Assembly: GCA_010015655.1 (NCBI GenBank) | Contig: ML976660.1 | Span: 1,041,515-1,105,514, forward strand | DNA from: Bimuria novae-zelandiae CBS 107.79 | Taxonomy: Eukaryota; Ascomycota; Dothideomycetes; Pleosporales; Didymosphaeriaceae | Reading direction: 5' to 3' | DNA length: 64,000 nt | Shown here: one piece after another, positions 23,002-34,611 of the stretch | Layout of the letters: each line of letters begins with the position of its first letter | Numbering within the stretch: the first letter of the stretch is position 1 | Notes under the pieces: model-generated | The model's input: only the letters and a program-made list of their open reading frames with translations | What the model was told of the DNA's origin: nothing | Databases searched by the model: none | Translations under genes and position numbers: made by a program

Positions 23002-24032
23002 ATGTTGGTGATGGGGCTTCGCAGGAATCCGTACAGGAAGTGCAAAATCGAAGAGGTGTTGGAGGTGCCCGTTGTTCCTACCGAAAACAAGAAGAGAAGG
23101 AGCAGCTGCACGGTGGACATGCAACCTCCCGCAAACATCCAGCGAACCGGGCAGTGAGCAGCTGCGTTGAAAATTCGGTTCATCGGGTGCTGACTACTGT
23201 AAACAGCAAGTCTACACGCGCACTGTCGTCATACTCGCCAGCTCGGAACGGTCCATTCGCTTTCTTCGATCTCCCCCGCGAGGTTCGAGATCATGTGTTT
23301 TCGTACCTCGTCGTACGCCATGGACGGCAAACCCCTATCCTGGAGGCCAAGACCATCATCCGCGACCAGAAGAAGCGCGCCATCCTGGTCCGCAATCGAG
23401 AAAATAAAAATATGAAACGATTTCTAGGCGGGAAACCCCCTGTGGCTCTCAGAGACGGGCCCAAGAAACCCATTGTCCATTTGACCGCTATGCGCGCCTC
23501 TAAATCGCTATACCGCGAAGCAAAGGATTGCTTCTACCAGCGCAATTACTTCGCCATTTCACTCGACAGCTTTCCCGCTACGACGTTTGAGATACCCACT
23601 GGATGGGACTGCAGCCGGATGAAAAAAATGCAGCTCGAGCTGCAATTGAAGGACGCTCAGCGCATGAACAGCTACATCGACTGGGCCTCTTTCTTCGCGA
23701 GATTCCCGTCTCTGGTTCATTTGCGGATTATCCCGAGTTTTCATCCTCGGTACCACGAATGGGCCCGAACGGAGCTTGAAGAGTGGAGCACGGCGCATTT
23801 CGTCTTTCGGTCCTTCTTCAGAGAGCTGCTAGCGTCGATGCCGGAGCACCTCGTTTTGAAGCTGGGCCTGTCGAGCAATCCGGCGGAGGACATGCAGCTC
23901 GAAGGAAGGGCAGCGGTCAGCAAGAGCGTGCTATGGGACATGTACACTGAGCTGGGTCCTCGGATGGGACTTCGCAGGCCTGCAAGCATGATGATCGATA
24001 ACAAGGGACGGTCAATGTCTTGTGAGGGATAG
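23002..24032 (+). CDS. F-box/2EXR-like domain protein
   Basis: Exons 23002-23153 and 23207-24032 give 325 aa. The 53-bp intron (GTGAGC, TGCTGAC, ACAG) shifts the frame and joins IQRTGH to KSTRALSSYS. The core starts FAFFDLPREVRDHVFSYLV, the leading helix seen in fungal F-box-like and 2EXR proteins, followed by a long alpha/beta region with LTAMRASKSLYREAKDCFY. Such proteins are very numerous in Dothideomycetes and mostly uncharacterised. The start is uncertain: an ATG at 22837 is in frame. It sits between the two halves of the QUT cluster with no obvious link to quinate use. Confidence 0.68.
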
Positions 24033-24552
24033 CTAATCTGTAATGATCTGGGGGCAACGACCAGTTGTCTCGAGAGACTGTACTATATTCATGTATATAA
24101 TTATAGTGTTCAATTAGCATAATTGTACGATTTCTCCAAATCCGTCATGCGAGCTCTGCCAGCACGCCCGCGCATCCTGCACAGTATTCAACCGAACTGA
24201 ATGATATTGTAGCCTCAGGCCTGCTCCGCATTAGCTTAGTACCCAAACTTGAAACTAGGTCTGCTGCAATAGGCACTGTACTATTGTAACTACCTGTGGT
24301 AAGCTCTTGTTACACATTTGTAACTGACGACGCGTCAGAGCTCAGCCACACTATATATGACTATAGTACCAATACTAGCGTCTATATGTACAACCCTTTA
24401 AGAGTATAAGGCCTGCAATATGATCATACCGTGTATAGTTGCCGTGGATCTGAGCTTCTAGCCAAATTGGGTTAGCATAGCGAGATCGTTCCAAAATGTC
24501 GGATTGAGCTTGAGCTTTGGCCGCACTTGATCATGAAAGATGTATCAATTGT
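24033..24552. other. Intergenic, AT-leaning, no supported gene
   Basis: About 520 bp between convergent gene ends (F-box-like gene and qutR). No ORF or RNA signal could be supported. Confidence 0.55.
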
Positions 24553-27314
24553 TCACGGCTCCTGGTCATCAATCGCCTCCAGCCTAGTTTGCACCATCGC
24601 CGGATCACTTTTTCCCTGCTCATCCGTCCACGACTTCAGCACTTCCTCGCGCATCACCCTCCTCGGTGCTCTCTTCCCAGTGTACAGCTCGAACTGTGCA
24701 AATCCTTGTTCTGGGAGGAGATCCAACCCATCCATGCACACCCATGCGCCCGAGGTGTCTTCCCGGATCTGCTTCATTAGAGGCGTGTTGAGTGTCCTGT
24801 ACGCCAGCTCAATGACTACGCCACCTGAAGGGCTGTGCAGCCATTGTTTCGGGAGCGTGAATTTCGGTGCAGGTGCATCGCCGATCGGGTGTGTGGGTAT
24901 ACAAGAGAGTATGATGGTCGGGGGACGGAGATCTGTCGGCCAGAGATCATCGAGTGACCGCAGGATGCGGAACATTGGCCGTGTGTCGTTATTGCTGGAA
25001 GGCAACAACCCAGTACTCGACGCAGAGGAGACAAGACGCTCGTAATGAGCCACCAGCTTCTCCGAATTTGTGTGCGTGCGGTTGTAAATTATTATGTTTC
25101 TCACGCCAATCTGAAGCATGGCGTACACGGCAGCACGAGCCATGCCGCCAGCACCGATGACCAGGCCGCAAGTCGTAGGCCTGACAGCGTTCGCGGGTGA
25201 CAAGCCTCTCCGAATGCATGACCGTATGCCTATCCAGTCTGTGTTATCACCGTACAGCGCTTTGATGGGCCCGGATTGGTTGCGCTCCATGAACAGTTCC
25301 AGATCGCCTGGGATGCCTCCGTTTTCATTCAGATGTCGCACGGGGATCAACGTGTTCACCGCGCCTATTGCTCGTGCATGTCGACTCATTGAGTGCACCA
25401 GCGATATGACCTCCAGCTTGAATGGCTGGCTGACCGCCGTACCTCCAAAGTTGTCGTCCCGCACCAGCTCTTGGAGCGTGTTCAATGTGGTTGTCTGGAG
25501 TCGCTCGAAGTGGTGAGGCATGCCACATGCCTTGTAAGCAGCGTTATGCATGGCGGGAGAAAGGCTGTACCCAGCACTGGCACCCATGATGTAGAACTTC
25601 ATAGGATCGTAGGTAAACGAGGCATACAGGATATGCGTCGCCTCTCGTACTGATAGCCATGAAGTCTCGGGGTTTCTTTGAACTCGTTCGGCAAACGACG
25701 GCTTCTCTCGCACTGATTCTGGAACGACGCTCGTCAAAACCTGGTTGAAACACGCTGAGCGACGTCCTGCTCGCCCAGTGTTAAAACATATTAACGGTAT
25801 TCTGTTCTTCTTTTCGTAGATCCTGTTCCGGAAGCTTTGCACTGACTGGTTGTCGTCCATGAAATGAGCTGGGCGAGTGAAGCGGACAGCCGTGCAACCC
25901 AAGCGCATCGCCCTGTCGTAGTTGTCGACCCAGAATGCATCGTACCAGTCGGTTAAAGCATGAAGGTGGCCAATGATTTTGGTCGACCCTCTCGTCTCTA
26001 TCACGTTCAACACAGTTTCGTAATCTAGGCGCAGGTCCACGGTAGCGAACTCTGGCGCCATACGCAGCCCATGCTGTACGTGCTCGATGTACGATGTCGT
26101 GGGGTGCTCAGACTTCGCAGGGGTTACGTGGTATATGATAGGGACTACGGTACTCCTTCGGACTCTGGATATAGCCCAGCTGATCATTGTTGCTCTGGAA
26201 GAATTGCCGAATTGGTAGAGGCCACCATCCTCAGGCTCGATGACTATTTCGAATGCGTCTACGCCGAACTCCAAATCTTCAATATCAACATCTTCTGAGC
26301 ACAGGTCGGTCAACGGAACTTGAACCGCACATGTGTATTTTCTCAGTTCCACCGGCACTCCTGATAGTGGAAAGCCAGCCCGTTCTGCCGAAGAGGGTTG
26401 GACGAACCCTTGTTCCAATGGAGTCTCTTCGGTTTGGGTCGGCACAATCAAAGAGAGAAATTTGAGGAACGTCCGCTCGGCTCGTTTCAATGTCAGAAAT
26501 GCAGGTACAGAGGGTTGATTTGCAGGTGCAACCGAAAATGCAGCTTTGGTTTCGGAGATATTGTAGAACTCGTAATTCGAACAGCGACGGAAAATTGGCG
26601 CGCTGAAGGCGACAATATCTTTCAATTTGGCCAGTTCGAGCACCTCCAAGTAGTCGTGTACGCTTTTCAAGTCGCGCAGGACATGTATGACGGGATGCGA
26701 CCGGGAGAAATCTTGGAGAAGGATCTGGCCGCTTCGCTCGAGTGAGCTTCCGTTGCAAACGATGATAGCCCCTTTCGCATGTGTCTGAAGTATATTACGT
26801 AGCAACTCCTCTTGCCTTAGATTGTGGTTGGAAGCTCCGAACTGTTTGCGATATTTGGAAGTAGAAAATCCTGTTGCTTCCTGGAACACACTCTCCACAT
26901 CGACGACGCGTCGCCTACATGCTATTGAAGCCATGATGGCCAAGGTCGACTTTCCTGTCCCACGGATTCCGATGAGCACAATGGACGCATTCGGATCGAA
27001 TATTCGGCGGGACTCTACGGGAGGAATGGGGGTAGGTGTAGTTCGTGGGGTCGATCGCGCGCGAGGTGGTAACGAATCTGCACGCTCATTAAACATGGCT
27101 TCAATTCCTACCTTTCTACGATCTGTAGTGAGGAGGCATGCGCGAGTATAAGTGAAATTCGGTGCTTACGGATTCCATTACTGCCTCCAATGACCGCCCG
27201 GTCACAACCATGAGGGGTAGAGGGCTTCGCTGGAGAAGCCCAATCGCCGCTCCGAGCGGAATCCCCGATCATGGCGGAAAAGGTTCGCTTCGTACCAACT
27301 GCGACGGAAGCCAT
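24553..27314 (-). CDS. qutR: Quinate pathway repressor, AROM-derived (pseudo-shikimate kinase/dehydroquinase/shikimate dehydrogenase)
   Basis: Exons 27314-27170 and 27122-24553 encode 904 aa, close to Aspergillus QUTR and Neurospora QA-1S. Three domains match the last three domains of AROM: a shikimate-kinase-like P-loop domain (GIRGTGKST at about 100-108), a type I dehydroquinase-like domain (roughly 320-540) and a shikimate-dehydrogenase-like domain (MGASAGYSLSPAMHNAAY onward to the end). The catalytic Lys of type I dehydroquinase appears replaced (A-V-R-F-T-R-P-A), fitting a regulator. QUTR holds the activator inactive until quinate or dehydroquinate binds. The 47-bp intron supplies the first 48 residues; starting at the internal ATG 27096 would lose 57 residues. 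It is divergent from qutA. Confidence 0.92.
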
Positions 27315-27972
27315 GGCTTTAGGGCTTTGCGGGCATCTGCAAAAGAAAAAGTAAAAAAGTAACCCAGGAGCCTTTAGACAGCCTAAAGGCAAAACCGGGA
27401 GTGCGTGAAGGGCTGCTAAATGCTGGTGAGCAATCCCTCTAGCCGCTGGGGATCCAAAATACGCGGCAGCTGAACAATGTAGCGAGGCTTGGACACCCAC
27501 ATCTGGGCAATAGCGGACTAGAAAGTAGTCGAGAATCGCTCAAGGTGGCAGCGTGGGAGGGTGCGTGGAGCGTGACCAATGCGCCTTCCGATCATTGGTG
27601 GGACGGATGCTCCTTCCTCATGGAAGAGTGTTTATCCTTCGGCCTGCTCTCGGAAGACTGTGGGGCCCCGCAGCAAAACACGTCTCCACCTGTCGACGCG
27701 CCTTTCGGCGTCGCGATATTACACACTGTGTGGGAACTACTCAATTGAGATCGAAGGTGTGAATCTGCCATTTTGAGACGTCATCTCGTCCCTCAACCGC
27801 ATTGAAAGCGTCGAAGCGACAATGGACTCGTGAGCCTCCTTGAAGCTTAAATGGACGCGTTACAACATCAAATCTGTACACCGACCGATGAGAAACTGAG
27901 AGCTTCACGAGCGCAGAACAGTGGCTGCAGGCCTCTAGGCCTTATCCCGAACATCTTATCCCATCACCATTC
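27315..27972. promoter_or_regulatory. Divergent qutR-qutA promoter region
   Basis: This 658-bp region separates the two regulators. It contains a quinate-activator-like site at 27622-27637 (listed separately) and two TTATCC half-sites within 25 bp just before the qutA ATG (about 27942-27961). A pyrimidine tract ending in TTTTGCAG directly before the qutR start might be an intron end in the 5' leader. Confidence 0.55.
27622..27637. promoter_or_regulatory. Candidate QUTA/QA-1F binding site
   Basis: GGAAGAGTGTTTATCC matches GGRTAARYRYTTATCC at 14 of 16 positions, with the right half and the RYRY spacer perfect. It lies between divergent qutR and qutA, where QA-1F autoregulation is known in Neurospora. 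Confidence 0.5.
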
Positions 27973-30272
27973 ATGCCAACCCAAGGCCAAAGCAAGCGTC
28001 CGCCCACCGACGAGCGCCCTGCAAAACGCTCTCGAGTCTCACGTGCTTGCGATCAATGTCGAACAGCTCGGGAGAAGTGCGACGGCACCCAACCGTCCTG
28101 CCTGACGTGCTCTGCCTCCAATAGAGCATGCACGTATACAGCTCCACCCAAGAAAAGAGGCATACAGCCAGGTGAGCATGCACCTCGATTGTGGTGCCAC
28201 GCGTTGGTGGCTAAGCATCTTTAGGGTATATTCGCACACTGGAGCTGGCCTTGACATGGCTATTCCAGAACACCGATGCCGAAGCTGTACTTAACCGTAA
28301 GCTCGCCCAGGAAGGAAGCTCTTCCGTTTTGTTTGGCCGCGATACTAGGGAGTCGAACAGGCTACACAAGAGTTGGAGAAAAAGCCAATTTTGTAAAGAT
28401 GTGGACAAGCTACTCTCAGGCGAGCAACTTGGAGCGGGCAATGATCCTTCTCCAAGTAGTGAAGACGATGACAGTGAGCCTGAAGGCGGTCAGGCGGATT
28501 TGCAGGATCGGCTTTCTGTGCTCCCGACAGAGGACGAGATTTCGCCTAGTGCACACTTCGTTCCCCCTCCTGTAGCGCTTCCCATTCACCAACGCTCGTT
28601 TCCAGCACATGACACCGCTAAGCTTTCCGGCTCATTCCACCAGCACCCGGTGGTAGCAACGACATTACCGAGTAGTACATGGCGGCTGTTGGAGGTCTAT
28701 TTTGCTTACACACAATCTTGGTTGCCTGTTTGCGAAAAGCACGACATGTTAAGAATTTCGTACTCCTACCCCGAGAGTGGCCTTATACTCTCTATTGACG
28801 ACCTCCCAAATCACGCGGACCATGCCGAGCTTTGGAGCGTCCTGGCAGTCGCAGCTCTTCAAGAAAGAATGGCGACTCGGGAGCCAGCACAGGACACATT
28901 ACAAGAACCTCTGCGGCTGTATAGTATTGCACGCAGTTTGGTCCCCACTGAGACCGGATTTTTCGCCGTCGGACACGTCCGAGCCCTCCTAAATCTAGCA
29001 GTCGTCAATATAGCATCGTCAAACACAGAAGTTGCTTGGCTACTGGTTGGTTCAGCCTCTAGAATTGTTTTAATGATCGAAAGATCTTCACAGGTTGTGT
29101 CCGCTAGATGGAAGCACCTTCTTGCTGGATGCTTTATGCTAGACAGCTTCGTCTCTCTTCAGCTGCACCGAAATCCTCACCTTCTTAAATCCGATGTCAT
29201 CAGAGCTGGTCAAATCGATGAAGATGGACTTGAAGAATGGCAGCCTTGGAGCGGACCACTCAATGTTTCTTCAAGCGCCTTCTCTAGGATACCGGCGCTC
29301 AGCCTCAGCAGCTTCAACAAACTCACCGATATTGCGGAGATCCTCAACATGTGTAATCTCGAAGGACCCTCCGGTCTCCGGGTGAATCCTCAGCAAGTAC
29401 TACACCAGCTGGAGTCTTGGAAAGCGTCACTGTCAGTGAAGTTCAACTACATCAGCGATGAGCTAAAAGCGACTCCGTTCAATCCTCCTGCAATATTGCT
29501 GCAGCTCTCTTATCTTTGCTGCGCGTCCTCGCTGCTCACGTCTCCGGCATACATCCAACGCATGTCGGAGTTATTAGAACAGTACCTGAACCAACTCGGA
29601 GTTGTTGCCGTACCACCAATCGTGCTCTGCTTGCTGGCACACGTGCAAGCGAATCGCGTGTTCCCCACGTTGGATCCAAGATTACAGAGCCGTGTTCGGA
29701 AGTTTGAGTCTGACCTCACTCGCGCATGGTCAGGCAATCGCTCTAATAAGCCTGACTCTACCCCTTCGCTTGCCCCAACGCAGGTCAGACCCTCCGGATC
29801 TGCATACCAGATTCCTACACCTGAATCGATTCAAGTGCCTTTCAACTCGACATTCACGCCAATCGAAAATCCTTCACGCCGCGGTCGGCAGAGGGCAAGC
29901 GCATCACTCCTCGATGATCTACTTCCGGACATGAATGCTACGGTCCCTGTAAACCACGGTCCAAATATAGATCAAGACTTCGGTGCGCCGTCCTTAGGAG
30001 ATGGATTCCGCCGACCTTCGCTTCAACATCGAAATTCAGCAGCGTCCCGAGATCTGGAGACATTCTTTGATGAACTCGCCTCGCTGGACGGTGCGGAAAT
30101 GGTGGACAATCAACCACAGTTCATGCAAAATCTTGGCTTTGCGCCTGACGCGAACATGGCCGATTTTTTGGCCTCAGAGTTCGGCCAGTACATTCCAGCA
30201 AATTCAAGCACGTTCATGCCCCAGAGTGCCGATCCTACGCATCTTGATCCAGCCTTCTTCGACGGATCTTGA
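27973..30272 (+). CDS. qutA: Quinate pathway Zn2Cys6 transcription activator
   Basis: Exons 27973-28171 and 28225-30272 encode 748 aa. A Zn2Cys6 cluster occupies residues 26-53 with Cys at 26, 29, 36, 43, 46 and 53 (C-x2-C-x6-C-x6-C-x2-C-x6-C), within RVSRACDQCRTAREKCDG. The linker KKRGIQPG joins across the 53-bp intron to YIRTLELALTWLF, a sequence characteristic of QUTA/QA-1F. A fungal transcription-factor middle homology region follows (about 160-500), then a Ser/Asn/Phe-rich acidic C-terminus likely to activate transcription. It would bind the 16-bp palindromes and induce all qut genes when quinate is present. It is somewhat shorter than Aspergillus QUTA. The divergent neighbour is its repressor. 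Confidence 0.92.
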
Positions 30273-30278
30273 TATGGG

Positions 30279-30800
30279 ATGGAGGGACTCCATGCTTCTG
30301 TAGAGGCATTCGTGAATGATACTGCATTCATCAGCTTCACGTGTGTCGGTCGCTGCGCAACCGGCCAGATGTTGAGCCACAAGTATTTGTTTGGGTCCAA
30401 CTAAGCATCCAAGCGTCACCAATCGACGACTAGAATGTCCACCGGACGCCCTTCCGCTATCGACCGTTTGAACTCGCTCTTCCTCCATTCCTCGAGATCG
30501 TTTTGAAGACGTCCAGGCATGTCTACGGTAACGAAGTTGCAGCACAAATGGGAATCTTCGACCTGCTAAAGTCGGTAATGCTTGCCCATAAATCGATAAG
30601 ATCGCCCTTGAACGTGGGCCAACAAGGTTTTTTGGACTTCCCATACTCGATATGATGTACTGGGTCGATGACAAGCCCCTGGCCAGAACATATCGGGAAC
30701 TCTGTTACCCGCTAATCGAAAATGTCGAGGCTTTCCATCGAGACTGGAGTTTCGCTGGTCCCAAGCTTCTTCGGCTAGGCTCCCACGTGCTGAAGTAGCT
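30279..30800 (+). pseudogene. Possible coding relic downstream of qutA, unrecognised
   Basis: Three plus-strand stretches read like protein but lie in different frames with stops between them: about 30279-30404 (ending QMLSHKYLFGSN), about 30436-30600 (with RYRPFELALPPFLEIVLK and GNEVAAQMGIFDLLKS) and about 30606-30797 (with RFFGLPILDMMYWVDDKPLA, ending LGSHVLK). No splice scheme that joins them convincingly was found. It may be a decayed gene or a small spliced gene I could not resolve. The first stretch may simply be qutA 3' UTR. Confidence 0.25.
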
Positions 30801-32174
30801 CAAAGGGGAATTATGATGGTGTTGTCGGGCCTAGAAACTGGCTGAGATCCCTGATGGGTCGATGGGTCCAGCCGCCATAGTTGCTTCTTAAGAGTAAACT
30901 TGAGTATATAGGCAAGAATTATTGTTGGTAAGATGCGAGGATTGGTTGCCAAAGGGTATTTTAGGGGTGAAACTGCATCACAAGCGCTGCAGTAACTTAT
31001 ACAGACGTTGTTTAAGTCTTAGACAAAGTCCTAACTTTCATTATCACCCCTACAATCATCTACGGCGCAGTCCCTTTAGTCATAACCTCCTGTTCCCTGT
31101 GAAGAGGTGATAACTCAGCAACTTGTCAAAGCGAGACCAAAGGCGAGGTGACGAGGTGATCAAGTCAGCGCGTATGTATCAAGGACTTCGCAGAAACAAT
31201 GTACACTCATCCATAGGGCTCCCTCTTTCACGCATGACCTCGATCGACGTGGACCTGAACGGAACCTATATCCACTACATTAGCATTCCTCCAACCCATC
31301 CTGCACTCCCGCCCCCAACCAAAAGATACCCGAAATGTCTTCACCTGCGTAACAATCTGCACGATCTCATCCTCGAAAGTCTTTCTTTTCAAGTATAACG
31401 CTCTCATAACGCCTGGCAACGCTGTGAATCTCCTTACGTGTGGATACTTCCGAGGGACTTACAAACACGTGGGAAGGACCCCTACGCACGCCCGTCTTGC
31501 CAATGCGCTTACACCACCACACGTCGTGACAATGCCCACTTGCACAATTGAAACCACCTATGTACTCGAATTCCTCATGCAACCACCGCGGAAACGGAGA
31601 TCCTCTATGCCGCCCCACGACAAGCAGTGCAGAAAGAACCTCGTCGAATGTAACGGTCATAATCGACGATAAGACGAGCACGCGAAGACAAAAGTTTCAT
31701 TTCTAGCAAACACTCCAAGCAGAGACCCGCCCCAAACACTCGTTTTAAAGCACTAGTGTACAGAAACCACGTCACACACTGAGAAGACAAAAGCATTACA
31801 ACTCCTTTCCGAACATGCGGCTCGCTTATCGCAAAAGATTTCCGTCATCGAAACGTGTGAAAACCGCCGTGACATCAATATCTCGAGCGAGTAATTCCAG
31901 ATCCAAGGAGGAAAGACCGGTCATGCTAGAACACAACGCTACACCAATTCCAGGACAGGTTGAATGGAAAGTGATTTTAAAGACTAGAAACGAGGAATAC
32001 TTGGCCGCATGAGAACAACCAAAGTGTGCCGCTCAACCTTCCTCTTCCTCCTGTGTGTCTCCGCACGAACATGCAATAACCTTCCGCTGCGTCTGGTGTA
32101 GTAAGCACATGGAGCCGCTGTTGTGCTTGATACTAAGGCCCGGACCCCGGCTCTCTCTTGATCGGTCGTAACTC
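30801..32174. other. Intergenic, no supported gene
   Basis: About 1.4 kb with only short ORFs on both strands, none with recognisable features. The right end should be the 3' untranslated region of the SR protein gene. Confidence 0.5.
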
Positions 32175-33485
32175 CTAGTAGCGACCGCGAGGAGGGTAGT
32201 CGGCTTCGTAGGGAGGACGACCACCAGGGGAACGCGGCGGACGTCCACCGCCGCTGCGTGGAGACGGCGGGCGAGCGTCGTACGGAGGACGGGCACCGTG
32301 ACCGTTCGCGTACGGGTCATCGTAGCGACGCGGAGGTGGGCCACGGGGCTCGTACGGGTCTGCATCGTAACGCGGACGAGGAGCGCTGAAATCATCAGCG
32401 GGAACGCGGCGGGGAGGCGAACGCAAATACCTGTCGCGACTATCATAAAAGTCACGCGGCGGGGGCGTGCGACGGCGGTAGTCGTCGCGGCGGGGGCTGT
32501 AGCCTCGCGGGGGTCCCCGGCGCTCGTAGTAATCATCATAAGGTGCTGGCGGGTAGCCCCGGCGGCCCATGGGAGAGCGCGAGCGGTACCTGTCACGGCC
32601 GCGATCGTCTGGTCCGCCTGGTCCGCCGTAGGGCGCGCGAGGCTTGAAAGGAGGCGGTGGAGGCGGGTCAGAAACGTCCTGGGTGCACTTGACCTCCTGT
32701 CCCTTGAACTCACGGCGGTCGAGCTTCTCTACAGCCGTCTGAAGATCGGCGGCTGTCTCATACTCGACGAATCTGTGGTTCTTAGAGGTTGTACTTGCAC
32801 TGTGGTAGAACCAGACTTACCCAGTGCCATCGCGTTCGCGACCGACTTCGGAGTAGACGACATCCAGTCCAGACTGACGAGCAAAGTCTTTCAAATCCTG
32901 TAGACGCGAGGTTAAAGGGGGTCCAAATCCAGAGACGCAGGAACGGGGTCACGCTGAACAGAGCCTTTCCAGACTGCGGGTGTACGGCGCTAACCGGAAA
33001 GACAGGAAATCCAAGAATCGGGGTAGCTAACCTGCCAGCTGGTCTCCACGGGAAGATTGGCAATCCTCATCCTGAATGGAGTACGACGAGGGCGCGGAGC
33101 GGCGCGCTCGTGCGGCGTGAAGTTCTCGTTGCGACGGGATCCGCGCGCGAACTGGACGATGAGGCGTTCACCCATGAAGTCGGATCCATCTATAGCGGTC
33201 AGGTGGTGAACATGTGCAGCATTTGCAGTTGCGGTACATACGGAAGGCTGCCGCAGGTTAGCATCGGGATGAGCAGTGCAGTCGTGCAGAGTTGACTCGC
33301 TTACCAGGAACAACGTCGCGTGCGTCCATTGCGTCCTTGTACTCGATGAAGCCAAAGCCGTTCATCAGCTTGATCTCAGTGATCTCGCCAGTGCCATGGG
33401 TCTGGAAATGTGCCTCGACATCGGCCTTGGTGGCATTGCGGGGGAGGTTGCCCAGATAGAGGCGCGTGCTGGAGACCTCAGTCAT
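32175..33485 (-). CDS. SR-type RNA-binding protein with two RRMs
   Basis: Exons 33485-33305, 33189-33032, 32897-32821 and 32772-32175 encode 337 aa. RRM1 has RNP2 as LYLGNLP and RNP1 as GFGFIEY (residues about 8-75). A short RGS-like linker leads to RRM2, which starts RIANLPVETSWQDLKDF and shows the SWQDLKD motif diagnostic of the pseudo-RRM in SR proteins. The C-terminal 170 residues are Arg/Pro/Gly/Tyr-rich (RYRSRSP, PRRDDYRRR). This layout fits a nuclear splicing and mRNA-export factor such as fission yeast Srp2. Introns are 115, 134 and 48 bp, unusually long for this window in the first two cases, which is common for autoregulated SR genes. Confidence 0.88.
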
Positions 33486-34611
33486 GATAGCTTTTTTGCG
33501 TCCTTGTCAGCGGATAAGCCTAGCCTGGAGCTGGAAGTGAGCAAGAGATGCAGAATGGGAGAAGCCTGTACAGAAAAGTATCGGGACTCAGGGCCTAGCG
33601 GAATGGGACTGCGAAGATGAAAGACGCGAAAGCAAGCGGGCAGGCCAGACTGCGCGGAGGCAGGTTCCCAGGAAGACGCGCAAGTCGGACATGGTAGAGA
33701 GCAGCGATGTGTCGTACCTTGGAGAGCAACTGATGGCCTGGATATCCTTGAGGATGCGAGCTGGAGGAGAGCAGGCGACGAAGTCGAAGCCTTGCGCGGT
33801 GGGGCCTAGATATGTCTGCGCACCTTGACGAGAATGAATCCTAGGCAAAAACCAGAGTAGCAACGGTTTGATGAGGATGAGGCGGCAGACGCTGGGTGGA
33901 TCGCTGTGCCCGGTGAAGAGATGGGCGGTGCAGCGGCGAGGCGGCGAGTGAGAGAAGGCGACGAAGCGAACTCTTCGATGGTATTGTGGCCCGTGCGGCA
34001 AAGGGTCACGTGACCACGCTTTACCTAGGGTACCCAGGTGCAGTTGGTGCCCTAGTTGCGCGGCACCGCCGCTATAGGTGCCCAAGCAGTCGCACGATGG
34101 TGGTCAAGGATAGCAACATATACTGGCTCTATTGAATCGATCTACATATTGTAATATCTTCCTCTATAGGTAGGATAGATTGCCAGCACACGTGTTAAAA
34201 CATCATTTTACAAGGGAAGTATAAGACAGGCATCATCACACAGGAACAGGCTCGCGAAATCGAATCTCTGGGTGTTGGGGTAGCGTACCAAGCAGCCGCG
34301 CTTTCGAGCCGAGGAGGCCGCGCACACCGGAATAGTGTTGGGCATCGAAGTAGAGTTCTTGGGGTATGGCTACTAGGTATGCAACGAATACAGCTGAACA
34401 GCACTATTTCACGGGGCTTTTTCAAATCCTGGTCTGTACTCGTTGTATTGATCGGTAGTCTTGCAGATGCAACCGGTAACCCGATACAGCCACCGTATGG
34501 ACTTTCCGATCCATATCTAGAATACAGGTCTCCGATTGAACAACAGGTATACCAGCAACTCCATGTGTTGAATCCCAGGCAATGCAGCAAGAACAAGTTT
34601 TGGTAATTGAA
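33486..34611. other. Intergenic, upstream of the SR protein gene
   Basis: About 1.1 kb between the SR gene start and the 3' end of ETF-QO. No protein-like ORF or repeat could be supported; it includes the SR gene promoter and leader. Confidence 0.5.

Noticed and set aside
24553..27096. Biosynthetic pentafunctional AROM or a shikimate pathway enzyme
   Set aside because: Only the last three AROM-like domains are present, catalytic residues look altered, and it pairs divergently with a QUTA-like activator. Repressor QUTR explains all of this.
32033..32713. A 226-aa minus-strand ORF at the SR gene
   Set aside because: It is an alternative frame over the Arg/Pro-rich exon of the SR protein; the other frame continues both RRMs.
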